A program made the position numbers and the translations under genes. The notes under the pieces were generated by a model that worked only from the letters and a program-made list of their open reading frames with translations, searched no databases and had not been told where the DNA came from. A stretch of DNA of 64,000 nucleotides from Nocardia tengchongensis (GTDB taxonomy: Bacteria; Actinomycetota; Actinomycetes; Mycobacteriales; Mycobacteriaceae): assembly GCF_018362975.1 (NCBI RefSeq), contig NZ_CP074371.1, positions 3,348,001-3,412,000 on the forward strand. The letters run 5' to 3'. This document shows, piece after piece, positions 41,898 through 50,309 of this stretch (position 1 is its first letter; every line of letters begins with the position of its first letter).

Positions 41898-43664
41898 ATG
41901 CGGCTGACCAACGTCGCGCACTTGCGCCTGCCGTTCGGCCGCCTGCTGGGCTTCGACGTCACTGCGGGTCGGGTGGGCCGGCCACTTCCCGTGTCCTTCG
42001 ACCAGCGACGCCACGTCGGTGCCGGCGACCGAGCGGGATCCTGGATGGCGTTGTCCTTCAGGCTCTCCGCGCCGGTACCGCCCGACGAACTCGCGACCGC
42101 CTGGCTGGCAGTGATCGAGCGGCACGGAACACTGCGGTCGGTCTTCGTGCCGGGCGAGGACGGCGAGCCTCGGCTGCACGAGGTCGATATCCGCCCCGGC
42201 GGCTGGGTCGAGCATGTGATCGCTCCGGGGCAGGCGGTCAACGATGCTCTCCGCGCCGTGCTCGACCATGCTTGTTCACCGTACGGTCGTCCGTCGTACC
42301 GGCTCTGTGTGCTCGAGACCGCGGTCGGGCCGACCGTGGTGGTCGCCGCCGACCACGCGCACGTCGACATGTGGTCGATGCTGGTGATCGCGCGGGACCT
42401 GCTGACCGCACTGGCCGCGGTGCAGAAGGGTCGTGCACCGTCGTTGCCGCCCGCGCCCGCCTTCGCGGAGCACACCCGCGCGCTGCGGGACCGCCCGCCG
42501 GCACCCGACGAGGTACACCGCCGCTGGGCCGAGGTGCTGGCGGGCAGCGGCGATGTGATGCCACGGTTCCCGCTGCCGCTGGGTGAGGCGACGTTGCAGG
42601 AGGAGCGCGTGGAGGTGCGCGATGTCCTCGACGTCGATGACAGCGCCGCGTTCTCGGCGCAGGCCCGCGACGACGGCGTCTCGACCTTGGCGCTGGTGGT
42701 GGGGGCGATGACCGAGGTGACCCACGAGTTGGCCGGCACCGCACTGCGGGCCGTGTTTCCGGTGCACAGCCGGTACGACACCACCTGGCACGACTCGGTG
42801 GGGTGGTTCATCACCAACTCGGTGCTCGAGTCGGCCGACCCCGATCCCCGTGCCAGCGCCGAGGCGGTGAAGGAGGCCGTCCGGATGGGGTCCTGGCCAC
42901 TGGAGGACATCCTGCGTCCGTGGGGCGGGATGCCCGAGGCGCCGGGGATGTTCGCGATTTCGTGGCTGGACCTGCGTCGGCTGCCGGTGCGAGTCGACGC
43001 GACCGGATTGGAGGCGCAGTACGTCGGCGCGACGATTCGGACCGACGGCGTGATGCTCTGGTTCATCCTCGACGAGGTGGGGCTGCACCTGCGTTGCCGG
43101 TATCCGGACACTCCCGAAGCCCGGCGACACGTCGGCGCCTGGCTGGACACCCTGATCGCCCGACTGCAGTCACGGGCACGGGCTTCGGTCGGTGGCCGGC
43201 TCCGACTGGGCGACCGGATCTTTCGTGTGCAGCGGGCGGAGCGTGTCGACGTGCCGGCGCTGGTCGCGCTGCTCTCCGACGACGAGATCGGCCGTACCCG
43301 CGAAGGTTTCGACATTGCCCGCTACGAGGAGGCATACGACGCCGTCACCAGGGATCCGTCGCACTATCTGGCTGTGGTCCGGGACGAGGGCGACCGGATC
43401 GTCGGCACCATGCAGCTCACCATCATTCCGGGGCTGTCCCGCGGCGGCGCCACCCGCCTCCAGATCGAGGGAGTCCGGGTCGCTGCCTCGGAACGCTCTC
43501 GCGGCATCGGAACCGCGATGCTCGAGTGGGCACACGACCACGGCAGGCACCGAGGTGCGACACTCTCGCAGGTCACCACAGACCGGGTGCGCGAGCGGGC
43601 TCACGCCTTTTATGCGCGGCTCGGGTACGACAACAGTCACGTCGGGCTGAAGCGGGCGCTCTGA
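41898..43664 (+). CDS. Condensation-domain/GNAT acetyltransferase fusion
   Basis: A 588-aa soluble protein. Residues 1-430 have the fold pattern of an NRPS-type condensation domain: FDQRR start region, ATAWLAVIERHGTLRSVF, the active-site motif DHAHVDMWSM (HHxxxDGxS with first His to Asp and Gly to Met, catalytic second His kept), and VFPVHSRYD with VGWFITNSV. Residues about 445-588 are a GNAT: LAVVRDEGDRIVGTMQLTIIPG, IEGVRVAASERSRGIGTAMLEWA (acetyl-CoA loop RGIGTA) and HAFYARLGYDNSHVGLKRAL. No carrier or adenylation domain is attached or nearby. It may make an amide by joining two acyl groups; substrate unknown. Only intact gene of the second integrated segment. Confidence 0.75.
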   Translation: MRLTNVAHLRLPFGRLLGFDVTAGRVGRPLPVSFDQRRHVGAGDRAGSWMALSFRLSAPVPPDELATAWLAVIERHGTLRSVFVPGEDGEPRLHEVDIRPGGWVEHVIAPGQAVNDALRAVLDHACSPYGRPSYRLCVLETAVGPTVVVAADHAHVDMWSMLVIARDLLTALAAVQKGRAPSLPPAPAFAEHTRALRDRPPAPDEVHRRWAEVLAGSGDVMPRFPLPLGEATLQEERVEVRDVLDVDDSAAFSAQARDDGVSTLALVVGAMTEVTHELAGTALRAVFPVHSRYDTTWHDSVGWFITNSVLESADPDPRASAEAVKEAVRMGSWPLEDILRPWGGMPEAPGMFAISWLDLRRLPVRVDATGLEAQYVGATIRTDGVMLWFILDEVGLHLRCRYPDTPEARRHVGAWLDTLIARLQSRARASVGGRLRLGDRIFRVQRAERVDVPALVALLSDDEIGRTREGFDIARYEEAYDAVTRDPSHYLAVVRDEGDRIVGTMQLTIIPGLSRGGATRLQIEGVRVAASERSRGIGTAMLEWAHDHGRHRGATLSQVTTDRVRERAHAFYARLGYDNSHVGLKRAL

Positions 43665-43704
43665 CCGATTCCCGGCGCTCGCTCAGGGGCGGGAGAGGGG
43701 CGCC

Positions 43705-43723
43705 TTCGAGCCCCGCCCGCCCC
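43705..43723 (+). repeat. Attachment-site copy 3 (short tRNA-Met 3' fragment)
   Basis: The 19 bases TTCGAGCCCCGCCCGCCCC, with the next four (ACAA), match the end of tRNA-Met. The following 50 or so bases are similar to those after copy 2 (ACCCCCACCTT, then TCGAATCGGCTTGCGG). This marks the right end of the second segment. Confidence 0.7.
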
Positions 43724-43830
43724 ACAACCCCCACCTTTTGCGCCGTCGACATCGAATCGGCTTGCGGCAGCGCAGCGGTCATCGCCACGAAACTCGGAGC
43801 TATGCCGGGTGGGTGCGCGGAAACGCCGCC

Positions 43831-44634
43831 TCATTCCTCGGTGTCGAGCTGTTGGGCGCGGCGGAGGAGGGTGGGGTCGTGGGCGTTGATCAGTAGGAGG
43901 TCGGACGGCTTTGCGGTCCATAGTTCGGTGAGGCGTTCGTGGTTGGCGCGGACCTGGGGTGGGTTGTGGGCTACGAGGCGTTCCATGGTGGTGAGGGCTC
44001 TGGGGACGTGGCCCGTGCCGTCGATCTGGCCGTGGTGGTAGAAGGCGTCGCCGGCGTGGAGGAGTTGGTGGGTGCCGGTGTCGATGGCCACGGCGGCGTG
44101 GCCTCGGGTGTGGCCGGGGAGGCTGATTATGGCTAGGCCGGGGGCTATGTCGGGGAGTTCCTTGGTGGCGGGGAAGCCGTTCCAGGGTTCGCCGTCGCCG
44201 GGCGTGTGGCAGACCAGGGTGGGGTGGTGGGTGCGTTGGGTGGGGAGGTAGCGGTGTTTTTCGACGAAGGTTCGTGGGTTCAGGGCGGCGTCGGCTTCGG
44301 TGGCGGTGAGATGGACTCTGGCCCAAGGGAAGTCGGCTAGGCCGCCGACGTGGTCGGCGTCGAAGTGGGTGATCACGATGTCTCGGACGTCGCGTGGGTT
44401 GAAGCCGAGGCGTTCGATTTGGCGGATGGCGGCTTCGTTCTCGTCGAATCGGGGGCGCACGTAGAAGCGGCCGGGGCCGAAGCGGCGGGCGGGATCGGCG
44501 GCGTCGTGGAGGCCGAGCCCGCTGTCGACCAAGGCGAGGCCGGTGTCGGTTTCCAGGAGCAGGACGTGGCAGACCAGGCCGTCGGGGGTGCGCGGGGGAT
44601 GCATTGTGCCGCAGTTGAGGTGGTGGATCTTCAT
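43831..44634 (-). CDS. MBL-fold hydrolase, N-acyl-homoserine-lactonase-like
   Basis: A 267-aa metallo-beta-lactamase-fold protein. Zinc motif THFDADHVGG (HxDxDH; first His replaced position matches lactonases of the AiiA type), later His in SLPGHTRGH and Asp in LLHAGDAFY, then His near the end (INAHDP). The size and motif order fit quorum-quenching lactonases that open AHL rings, but many related enzymes act on other esters. Last gene of the operon; its ATG overlaps the stop of the ADH-glyoxalase gene (ATGA). Confidence 0.8.
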   Translation of the reverse strand: MKIHHLNCGTMHPPRTPDGLVCHVLLLETDTGLALVDSGLGLHDAADPARRFGPGRFYVRPRFDENEAAIRQIERLGFNPRDVRDIVITHFDADHVGGLADFPWARVHLTATEADAALNPRTFVEKHRYLPTQRTHHPTLVCHTPGDGEPWNGFPATKELPDIAPGLAIISLPGHTRGHAAVAIDTGTHQLLHAGDAFYHHGQIDGTGHVPRALTTMERLVAHNPPQVRANHERLTELWTAKPSDLLLINAHDPTLLRRAQQLDTEE

Positions 44635-46226
44635 CCGAGTGCCTCGAGCATCGCGGTCATGGTGGCGGGATCGCCGCCGATGAGGCCGGCGTCGATGGTT
44701 TGGATCGGGTTGCTGCCGTCCCAGTTCGCGGCGGCCAGCTTGACCAGGTCGAAGACGAACTTCTTGGTGCCGCCGACGTCCGAGATCTCGATGACCGTGC
44801 CGGGATGGTGTTCGGTTCGCAGGTAGGCGAATCTGCCGTCGGCGCCGCCGATCCGGCCTTCCTGGCCGACGGTGAATCCGGCCGCGAGAGCCCGGTCGTA
44901 GAGTCCCTGATAGTCGTCGCTCCAGTAGGCGATGTGTTGTACGCCTTCGTGTCCGGCGTCGAGGAAGTCCCGGTACATCGAGGGGGCGTCGTTGGTGGGG
45001 GTGATCAATTCGATCTGGATGTCGCCGCTATTGGCGACCGCGACATCCATCGCCATCGCCGAAGGCTCGCCCCCGTAGGTGAAGTCCGCGGGGCGGACGT
45101 CGCGCAGGAAGAACCACGGGCCGATGCCGCAAGCAACGAAGTTGCGCATCGACGCCTCGATATCGCGTACCACGTAACCGATTTGGGCGATACCGCCGAA
45201 CATGTTGGCCACCGGGCCGGGGGTGGGCGCGGGGCCGGTGTGCGCGTCGGCGAACGACAGGACGATTTTTCCAGTGGCCCCGTTGTCGCGGAGCCGCCGC
45301 GCGGCGGTGATGGCGTCGTCGACGGGATGCACGCTGTCGAGCTTGGGGACGATCTTGCCCGCCGCGACCGCGGGCAGGACCCGGTCGGTCAGGGCCGCGA
45401 CGACGTCGCCGAGTTCGGTGCGGGTGCGGATGCTGAAGGTGGTGCCGAGCAGGCGTTGGCGGCGGAAGGCGACGGTGTCGAGATCGAGGGTGGTCACCGC
45501 GCCCGCGAGTCGCCCGATGCTGATGATCGTGCCGCCGATCGCGGTGGCGGCGGGCAGCTGCAGGAAGAGGTCGCCGCCGACATGGTCGAGGGCGATGCTC
45601 ACGCCGGTGCCGTCGGTGGCCGCGAGCACCACGTCGGCCAGATCCTCGGTGGCGGTGTCGACCGCGATGTCGGCGCCCGCTTCCAGCAGGGCGGCGCGTT
45701 TGTGGTCGTTGGTGGTCGTGGCGATGACCGTGCCGGCACCAAGGGCTTTGGCGAGCTGAATACCGATCAGGCCGATCGCGCTGGTGCCGCCGACGATGAG
45801 GACGGTGTCACCGGCGGTGAATCCCGCCTGGGTGACCAGGGCGTCGTGTTCGGTGATGAGTCCGACGGGCAGGCTCGCCGCGGCCTCGAACCCGAGGTGG
45901 TCGGGGATCGGCACCAGCATTCGCGGGTGGCAAAGGGCGTAGTCGGCGAAGGCGCCGATGGTGATGCCCATGACCCGGGTGCCGACGGGCAGGTGCGGTG
46001 CGAGCAGGCTGGAGGATTCGACGATCCCCGCGACTTCCATACCCGCGACGAAAGGTCCCTCGCCTTGCGAGTTCGCGGTATAGCTGCCGTCGAGGGCGTA
46101 GCGGTCGGCGCGGTTGAGTCCGGCGGCCATCACCTGGACGCGGACGGCACCGAGTTGTTCGGGCAGGTCGCGGTTTTCGAGGATCCAGTCGGCTCCCTTG
46201 CCGCCGACGAGCGCACGCATTGTCAC
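44631..46226 (-). CDS. Zinc-free alcohol dehydrogenase/quinone reductase fused to a VOC (glyoxalase) domain
   Basis: A 531-aa two-domain protein. Residues 1-330 are an MDR reductase: GLNRADRYALDGSYTANSQGEGPFVAGMEVAGIV, NADPH loop VGGTSAIGLIGIQLAKALGAGTV, GKIVLSFADAH. Residues about 345-490 are a vicinal-oxygen-chelate domain: IAQIGYVVRDIEASMRNFVACGIGPWFFL, IELITPTNDAPSMYRDFL, EGVQHIAYWSDDY with the metal ligands His and Glu. Such fusions act on ring-containing metabolites, reducing an enone and rearranging or cleaving next to it (inference). GTG start at 46226 has AGGAGA upstream. Confidence 0.82.
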   Translation of the reverse strand: MTMRALVGGKGADWILENRDLPEQLGAVRVQVMAAGLNRADRYALDGSYTANSQGEGPFVAGMEVAGIVESSSLLAPHLPVGTRVMGITIGAFADYALCHPRMLVPIPDHLGFEAAASLPVGLITEHDALVTQAGFTAGDTVLIVGGTSAIGLIGIQLAKALGAGTVIATTTNDHKRAALLEAGADIAVDTATEDLADVVLAATDGTGVSIALDHVGGDLFLQLPAATAIGGTIISIGRLAGAVTTLDLDTVAFRRQRLLGTTFSIRTRTELGDVVAALTDRVLPAVAAGKIVPKLDSVHPVDDAITAARRLRDNGATGKIVLSFADAHTGPAPTPGPVANMFGGIAQIGYVVRDIEASMRNFVACGIGPWFFLRDVRPADFTYGGEPSAMAMDVAVANSGDIQIELITPTNDAPSMYRDFLDAGHEGVQHIAYWSDDYQGLYDRALAAGFTVGQEGRIGGADGRFAYLRTEHHPGTVIEISDVGGTKKFVFDLVKLAAANWDGSNPIQTIDAGLIGGDPATMTAMLEALG

Positions 46227-46263
46227 GGTGTTCTCCTGAGTTCGTTCGAGTCGAGTGCGGCGG

Positions 46264-46827
46264 TCAGTCGCCGAGGTTCGGTGGCGTGGTCGCCAGCAGG
46301 CGCGGATCCGGTTCGCCGCCGGCGGTGGCGAGTGCTCCGGCGAGAGCCTTTGCGAGCGTGAGCAAGTCGCGGGGATTCCGCTTGTCCAGCCCGCCCAGCA
46401 GCTGCTTCAGGACGGTGAGCTGGTCGAAGTAGATCCGTTCGATCGCCAGGTGCTCGTGCTCGTCGAACACGAAATATGCCGTCATCCTGGTCCGGTGGGC
46501 CGAACCGGTCGGCGGGATCTTGCCCAGCGGACCGAGATGCGTTCCCAGCAGCCAGAATTCGACGATCACCGCGTCATGGCTGTGCCGCAGCGCGATGATC
46601 TCGTGATCCTGGTCGGGGAACGCGACCCGAGTGTCGTGGTAGTAGTCGCGGACCTCGCTGTCGCCGTCGTGGACGACCATCGGGGCGATCAGCTCGTAAT
46701 GCGGGTGCGGGAACGTGGAAAGCGTTGCGTTCCAGTCCTGGGTGACCTCGTCGTGGAAGTGGTCGAGGACGAGCTTCTCCCGTGCGCGCAGGACATCCTC
46801 GGGAGGCAGGGTGAATCGTGACGACAT
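46264..46827 (-). CDS. NTF2-like/SnoaL-type protein
   Basis: A 187-aa protein with an NTF2-like fold pattern: DHFHDEVTQDWNATLSTFPHPHYELIAPM, then YYHDTRVAFPDQDHEI and a strand-rich segment (EFWLLGTHLGPLGKIPPTG, RMTAYFVFDEHEHLAIERIYFDQLTVLKQLLG). The pocket His/Asp suggest a small-molecule isomerase, cyclase or hydrolase. It lies between the two larger enzymes of the operon; a 37-base gap separates it from the ADH-VOC gene and 11 bases from the MBL gene. ATG at 46827 with GGAG upstream. Confidence 0.75.
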   Translation of the reverse strand: MSSRFTLPPEDVLRAREKLVLDHFHDEVTQDWNATLSTFPHPHYELIAPMVVHDGDSEVRDYYHDTRVAFPDQDHEIIALRHSHDAVIVEFWLLGTHLGPLGKIPPTGSAHRTRMTAYFVFDEHEHLAIERIYFDQLTVLKQLLGGLDKRNPRDLLTLAKALAGALATAGGEPDPRLLATTPPNLGD

Positions 46828-46838
46828 CGGGGGTCTCC

Positions 46839-47948
46839 TCAGAGCTGTGGTCCGTGCGTGATGTGGCCGTGGCTGAAGGTGGGGCGGGTGCCCGGGTTGG
46901 TCCACATGCCGGTGAGTTCGCTGGATGGGAAGAACTGCAGGAAGCGCGAGTCGGATTGACTGCGATCCGCCAGCGTCTTCTCGAGAATGATCGAGTTGTA
47001 TTGATCGGCGGTGGTCTCGATCGTGTTGGCGTTGAGCACGATCTCCTGCTGCCACTGCCGCGCCCACCGGGCCAGCCCCGGCAGCCGGGAGTGTTCCGGT
47101 GTCAGCGCCTCGGTCGCGATCACGTTCTCGCTGCTGACCCAGATTCCGGTCGCGGTATTGACCACCAGGCTCTGATTGCCGAACACATGGCCAGGCGTTT
47201 TGACCACGGCGACACCGGGACCCAGGACGATCGAGCCGTCGATGGGCAGGAAGGCTTCAGCAGGGACATCACGGTAGGTGGCGGGCTGATACCACGGCTT
47301 CTGCAAGGGATGCAGCTCCGCCATCGCGGCCAGTTCGTCCTGCTGCACAACGACTTTCGCGTTGGGAAAGATCGCCGTCGGTGTGGTGCCGAGGTCGTCC
47401 TGATGGGCGGTGGTGCCGATCCAACGCCGCAGGTCCTGGGTATGGAGATGGTCGAACATCAGGTAGTCGACCTCCTCGCGGGCGATCCCCAGACGCGACA
47501 GATGATCCAGCACCGTGCCGTGCTCACGGACCATGCGCCGTTCGATCACCGCGGGAGTGTGCTGCGACAGATTGTCGAAATACGGTGTGTACCTGCCGAG
47601 TTCGACGTCCGATGGCTCGAACAGCAGGATGCGGCGGCGGCCGTCGGAGTCGCGCCAGCGGATCACGAGCATCCGGTTGGTGATCGACAGGAACGGTGCG
47701 AGCGCCCGCGAGGCGCGGAACAAGCCGAACCGTGTCGGATACGGCAGGGTCACCAGATCGCAGGTGGTGATGCTGTCGGGGGTGCCGGTGCCGGGAAACT
47801 CGCGGCGGAACGCCTGTGCTTGTCGGCGGGCGACCTGTAGTCGCGCGCCCGGACCGCCCTCGACGTGGGCGGGATCGGTGAAGGTGTCGATTCGGGTTCC
47901 GACGGTCGGCAGATCGACCACATCGGAGGTGCCCCAGGGGAAACGCAT
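46839..47948 (-). CDS. MBL-fold metallo-hydrolase (large type)
   Basis: A 369-aa protein. Metal motif FDHLHTQDLRRW (HxHxxD) near residue 170, then QQDELAAM, VKTPGHVFGNQSLVV (metal His) and a C-terminal helical part; the N-terminal 90 residues are an extension before the beta-lactamase fold. The spacing differs from classical class B lactamases, so probably an esterase or lactonase. First gene of the minus-strand operon. ATG at 47948 has GGAG six bases upstream; a TTG at 47960 is less likely. Its promoter region contains two TetR-type operator boxes. Confidence 0.78.
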   Translation of the reverse strand: MRFPWGTSDVVDLPTVGTRIDTFTDPAHVEGGPGARLQVARRQAQAFRREFPGTGTPDSITTCDLVTLPYPTRFGLFRASRALAPFLSITNRMLVIRWRDSDGRRRILLFEPSDVELGRYTPYFDNLSQHTPAVIERRMVREHGTVLDHLSRLGIAREEVDYLMFDHLHTQDLRRWIGTTAHQDDLGTTPTAIFPNAKVVVQQDELAAMAELHPLQKPWYQPATYRDVPAEAFLPIDGSIVLGPGVAVVKTPGHVFGNQSLVVNTATGIWVSSENVIATEALTPEHSRLPGLARWARQWQQEIVLNANTIETTADQYNSIILEKTLADRSQSDSRFLQFFPSSELTGMWTNPGTRPTFSHGHITHGPQL

Positions 47949-47961
47949 GTCGGACTCCAAT

Positions 47962-48010
47962 ATCCACAGCGTGGGTTTTACTGCTCACAACCTATACCCA
48001 CAGTGTGGAT
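47962..48010. promoter_or_regulatory. Two operator boxes between MBL operon and TetR gene
   Basis: ATCCACAGCGTGGGT (47962-47976) and ACCCACAGTGTGGAT (47996-48010). Each is near-palindromic and the second matches the reverse complement of the first except for the central bases. Centres 34 bases apart. They fill the divergent promoter region of the MBL operon and the TetR gene, so they are probably bound by the TetR product. Confidence 0.75.
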
Positions 48011-48040
48011 TTAATCAAGGGGGTGAGGCAGAATGACCGC

Positions 48041-48729
48041 ATGGCCAGCCAAGCTCCCCCAGCCCGCCGCGGACGGCCCCCGAGAGGAGCCGGGCAGCTC
48101 ACCCGCACCCGGATCGTCGAGGCGACGCTCGACGTGATCGATCGCGACGGGATCGACTCGGTCGGGATGCGCGCGGTCGCGCGGGTGCTGGAGGTCGACC
48201 CGAAGAGCCTCTACAACCACGTCGAAGGCAAGGACGGATTGCTCGACGCCGTCGCCGAACACCTCTTGGGCTCGATCGAATTGCCCACGCGCAGTGGTGA
48301 CCTGCGCACCGACCTCCGTGCCATCGCGAACGCCTTCCGCGACCGCGCACTGGTCCACCCCGCCGCCTCCGCGCTGGTCCTCACCCGGCAGCTGGCGTCC
48401 GCGGCGGGATTGGCTCCGATCCAGGCGGTACTGGAAATCCTCCGCGCCGCCGGCTGCGCCCCGCCGAAGCGGTACACCTGATGCGCACCCTCCTGGCCAC
48501 CCTCATCGGCACCGTCCTGCGCGAAGTGAACGCCGGCCCCGTCTACGGCACCAGTGACACCGACGGCATCGCCGCCCGCCAGGCGATCCTGGAACAGTCG
48601 GGACTACCCGCGGTCGTCGAAGCCGCCCCCTACCTGGCCCGGTTCGACCGCCAAGCCGAATTCGACTACACCATCGACCTGGCTCTCGACGTGGTCACCG
48701 CCCGCATCCCGCCGACACCACAGCGCTGA
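48041..48729 (+). pseudogene. TetR-family regulator, frameshifted
   Basis: Two frames join into about 229 aa. The first (ATG 48041) encodes a complete TetR DNA-binding part: LTRTRIVEATLDVIDRDGIDSVGMRAVARVLEVDPKSLYNHVEGKDGLLDAV. It ends after the shift near 48458-48464 (CCCC run, one base missing); the second frame continues EAVHLMRTLLATLIGTVLREVNAGP to FDYTIDLALDVVTARIP. As written the protein would be cut in the ligand domain at about 146 residues. Divergent from the MBL operon that it probably represses. If the indel is real, the operon may be constitutive. Confidence 0.75.
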
Positions 48730-48749
48730 CCCGGCCCGAGGCCGCACCA

Positions 48750-49056
48750 CACGGAACACTGCGAACCCTGCGCGACGGATTCGTAGTCGGGGTGGCCAAT
48801 CCCAAGACCACGGTCTTCTTCGCCGCGGTCCTGCCGCAGTTCGTAGACCCGCAACAAGGGGCACGCGATCCCGCAAATGCTCCTGATCTTCAACATCGTC
48901 GCCGTGGCATGCGACAGCACCTGGGGCATGGCCGCCGCCGCAGCGCGAACCTGGTTCGCCGATTCGCCGAAGCGTCTCGCCGCGGTCGGCGGAGCCGGTG
49001 GACTCGCCATGATCGGACTGGGCGTCACCGTCGCCGTGACGGGCCGCAGGGACTGA
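48750..49056 (+). pseudogene. LysE/RhtB-family exporter remnant
   Basis: Only the C-terminal half of a LysE transporter is left: LRDGFVVGVANPKTTVFFAAVLPQFVDPQQG in one frame, then, after an extra G near 48858-48861, HAIPQMLLIFNIVAVACDSTW, the helix that follows in intact proteins and GLAMIGLGVTVAVTGRRD in the next frame. The N-terminal helices are absent and the TetR frame ends just upstream. Amino-acid export function is lost. Confidence 0.7.
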
Positions 49057-49083
49057 ATTCCTGCACTCTCGGGCGTCCCGGTG

Positions 49084-50309
49084 TCAGCCGATATTGACCA
49101 CGCGAGCCCAGGCGGGTGGGGTGTCCGGAACGTAGTTCGGATCGTCTTCGAGCGAGGAGGTTGCGCGGGGAAACAGACCCACCACGGTGCGGCAGGGTGG
49201 ACGGCTGGTCGGCCACGGGGTTTGGCCGTCGGTGAGGACTACCAGGACATCCGGGCGGGGTTGAGTGCGTAGGGCTTTGGTGAAACCGGTGCGGAGGTCG
49301 GTGCCGCCGCCGCCGAGCAGCGTGATGCCGTCGGCGCGGCAGATCGGATCGACGATGCGGGCGGCGGTGTCGCAGGACAGAACGGTGACCAGGTCTCGTC
49401 GGCCGCCCAGGGCTTGGGAGATCGCGGCTGATTCGAGTAGGGCGCTGCCCAATTCGGAGTCGCTGACCGAGGCGGAGGTGTCGATGAGGATGCAGACGCG
49501 GGTGGGTTGCGGCGGAGGCTCGGCAGGACGATGCCGGGTAGGGAGGGGGATCGGCGAGCGGGGCGGCCGTAGGTGTAATCCTCGCCTACGCCGGGGGCGG
49601 AAGCTGCTGAGCGGATGGCGGCCCCCAGGAGGGCTCGCCAGGGTTGGGGTGGGTGCAGGGCCTGCTCCGCCCAGCGTCGCCAGGCTCGCGGCGTGTCGCC
49701 GGGTCGGGCGGTGATGCCTTGGGCGACACGGAATTTGACGGCTTCACGTTGTTGGTCGGTGAGGCCGTCGGCGCCGTCGGGGCCGAGGTCCCAGTCGCGG
49801 TCCGCACCGTCGGCGCCGCTGCCGCAGTCGAGCCAGGCGAAGTTCTCGGTGAGCTGGCCGAGGCGGAACTGGCGGAGGTAGTCCTCCATGAGTTCGCCGG
49901 AGTCGAGGCCGAGGGACGCCGGTGTGACGGCTCCTTCGGGGTGGACCAGGCCGTCGCCGAAGGCGTCGTCGTTGATCTCGGCATCGGCGGCGATGTTCAT
50001 GCGGAGTCGCTCCGCGGGTCCGGTCAGGTTGTGCGCCTCAGCGAATCGGTCGCTGCGGCCGTGATGGTCCCGCAGGAGGTGCGAAACCTCGTGCACCAGA
50101 ACGGAAGCCAGGTCCTCGACCGGGGTGCGGTCGACGAAGGCCGGGGACACGTAGCAGCGCCAGTAGCGGTCGACGGCCATGGTCGGGACGGTGCGCGACT
50201 CGACGATGTGCAGGGCGTACAGGGCGGTCGCGAGGTAGGGGCGGGCGCGGACGGCCAGCAGTCGTGCGGCGCAGAGCTTGTCGGCGTCGAGGCCGAGTGT
50301 GGAGGTCAT
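49084..50309 (-). CDS. vWA-like metallopeptidase-type protein (DUF2201), with an internal frameshift
   Basis: Two frames join into about 408 aa. N-terminal metallopeptidase-like domain (DUF2201_N): VLVHEVSHLLRDHHGRSDRF has HExxH at about residues 75-79 and a further His. The C-terminal vWA-like part continues, after the shift near 49500-49510, as DTSASVSDSELGSALLESAAI (MIDAS-like DxSxS), GGGGTDLRTGF and VVLTDGQTPWP. One base is missing at the break, next to CCC/ACCC runs. The ATG at 50309 overlaps the AAA-gene stop, so they form one operon. Such proteins pair with MoxR ATPases as remodelling partners. Confidence 0.78.
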
